The notes under the pieces were generated by a model, which saw nothing but the letters and a program-made list of their open reading frames with translations, did no database searches and had not been told where the DNA came from. Below, piece by piece: positions 62,701-64,000 of a stretch of 64,000 bases of DNA; position 1 is the stretch's first letter; the number at the start of each line of letters is the position of its first letter. The DNA lies in NCBI RefSeq assembly GCF_041146795.1, contig NC_135170.1, forward strand, positions 28,879,533 to 28,943,532. Reading direction: 5' to 3'. The DNA comes from Maylandia zebra (lineage: Eukaryota > Chordata > Actinopteri > Cichliformes > Cichlidae). Position numbers and translations under genes: made by a program.

Positions 62701-64000
62701 AGACTTATAGGCTATATCGCAAAAAAGAGGCATCCATATAAAGGGTTTTTTTCTTTGTTTGTCATATATTTATGTTTAGGAACTATCTTAAAACAGACAA
62801 TCATGGATTGCAGTGTTGGCCAAAATGGAACTGGTCGAGATACACTTTCTAGTTTTAAAAAAAGCAGCTTTTACGGTAAATATTTAGGACAGAACGAGAC
62901 AAAAATGAATAAAAGAGAATAGAAAATGCTGAAGGAGCAATGCTTTTTTTCTTCATCAGTTTTAAGTAAAACGTTTGTCATTTTTCTCACAAAAGTATTT
63001 CGGCCAATGATTTGATTTGCATTACATAGCTCTAGTGAGGTGCAGTATAACAATGTTATGTATGATTTCACCTGTTTCCTGCCAGGCACTGCTGTTTTCC
63101 ATTGGCTCCACACTTTCTTTTCAAGCGCTCAGTATAGCTTCATGGGAAAAACTGTGAAAAACAGTGTCTCTGTTTCTGTCGGCTTACATTGCTCATACTT
63201 GCTCTCAGTTACGCCATTTTCATGCCTTTTCTTTGTGGTATGTCAAAAGCACAAGACACTAATAATATAATGTATATATTTGCACATAAAAGTTCTGCAG
63301 GAAAATCTGAGAAGGGGAGGAGGAGCTGGTGTATACTTTCTATGGTCACCTAAATAAATTAAATGAATTTAATTAAATGAACACATTTAATTCTGTGTGT
63401 GGCTATCTTGAAGTGTGTATATAGAAGTTGTCTTATATATGAGGTCACATTTTACAACAGCAAATGGGAATCTGTTGCAGTATTATGTGTTTATGCGTTC
63501 AAAAATATATTTAATTATCATCTCATTACTCAGCCCTACTGTGCTCACTGAGCTAACCTGCAAAACATTTGCAGTATATATTTTAGTTTAAGAGGAATAT
63601 GCTCAGCAACTGCCGAACATGTGCCAATATATTGTTGTAGACATGTCAGTTGTTTGTCCAGCTAAACTTCACCTCACTACCCACCAGAGACAGCATGAGG
63701 GGGTGGTTGCTATGGTGATAGAGCGTTGTGTTTATCCGTTGCTGTGTGGGAGGGGAAGGGAGGGAGCTTCTTAGTGGTGCAGTAGTCAGCAGCCAGAGAA
63801 CAGTACATGGAATCCAGAGAGCGGGAAAGGCCAGCCTAAAATAAACCCACACAGAGTGGGTCGAGCAGGTTTATACTATATACAGTGCTGAATATGGTTG
63901 CAATGTCCATTTTATGATAGGATCGCGTGGCAGTATTTGAATGGTGCAGAGATATGTGCTACTGATGTGATCTGACAGCTGTTTGTCTTTTACAAGTTAG
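53734..64000 (+). other. cavin1 intron 1, continuing past the window
   Basis: No open frame resembling cavin-1 exon 2 (DEVKLP-like start, long charged ORF) exists here on the + strand, so the intron is longer than 10.2 kb. Apart from a SINE-like piece at 55827-55942, no gene or repeat was recognised. Short direct repeats (TTTTTTGGTGGATT twice near 56580) and homopolymer runs occur. Confidence 0.75.
55827..55942 (+). repeat. tRNA-like SINE fragment
   Basis: It reads like a decayed tRNA: TAGAGCTGGTCATCTACTAA, a gap, then GGTGGTTTGATCTCTGG, close to the B box GGTTCGATCC. It is followed by a tail with TCTGCATGCCCAAGTATCCT and TTGTGCATGATACCGAGCCC, strings I recognise from common fish repeats. 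A true tRNA gene is unlikely because stem pairing and the B box are damaged. Confidence 0.55.

Noticed and set aside
1..64000. CRISPR array, operons or prophage-type modules
   Set aside because: No regularly spaced repeats and no clustered prokaryotic-style genes; the window is eukaryotic with spliced genes.

Overview
The window looks like teleost (probably percomorph) nuclear DNA. Genes are split by GT-AG introns, intergenic sequence is AT-rich, and there are decayed Tc1/mariner, hAT, non-LTR and SINE-like repeats of types common in bony fish. I see no prokaryotic, organellar or viral gene organisation. The species cannot be named from sequence alone.

Three protein-coding genes are supported. 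(1) A DRAK-type serine/threonine kinase, closest to STK17A, runs on the + strand in seven coding exons (16814-26517) with a 3' UTR to about 27.96 kb. The spliced frame closes exactly at 364 codons plus stop. (2) The V-ATPase V0 subunit a, isoform a1 (atp6v0a1), runs on the - strand in 21 coding exons (48925 down to 38407) with a non-coding first exon near 50.05-50.16 kb. The spliced frame closes at 841 codons, or 835 if an 18-nt microexon is skipped. (3) The first coding exon of caveolar coat protein cavin-1 (cavin1/PTRF) lies on the + strand at 53233-53733. Its second exon is beyond the right edge, so 53734-64000 is read as intron 1.

Layout: 1-16.4 kb is intergenic with two related Tc1/mariner relics. 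16.4-28 kb is the kinase gene. 28-37.5 kb is an intergenic gap between two converging genes, holding a hAT MITE, a Tc1-like relic and a few unassigned ORFs. 37.5-50.2 kb is atp6v0a1, with another Tc1-like relic in intron 8. 50.2-53.2 kb is the divergent spacer between atp6v0a1 and cavin1, with ETS-like and CLEAR/E-box-like sites next to the V-ATPase first exon. 53.2-64 kb is cavin1 exon 1 and intron.

The genes are not a functional operon. The kinase is a DAPK-family apoptosis-associated enzyme, atp6v0a1 is a proton-pump membrane subunit, and cavin-1 builds the caveola coat. The atp6v0a1/cavin1 head-to-head pair matches the arrangement known in mammals. I found no convincing new biological system. 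The most checkable leads are the acidic microexon in atp6v0a1, the CLEAR-like site at its promoter, and a few unassigned ORFs with splice-like borders between 29 and 36 kb.
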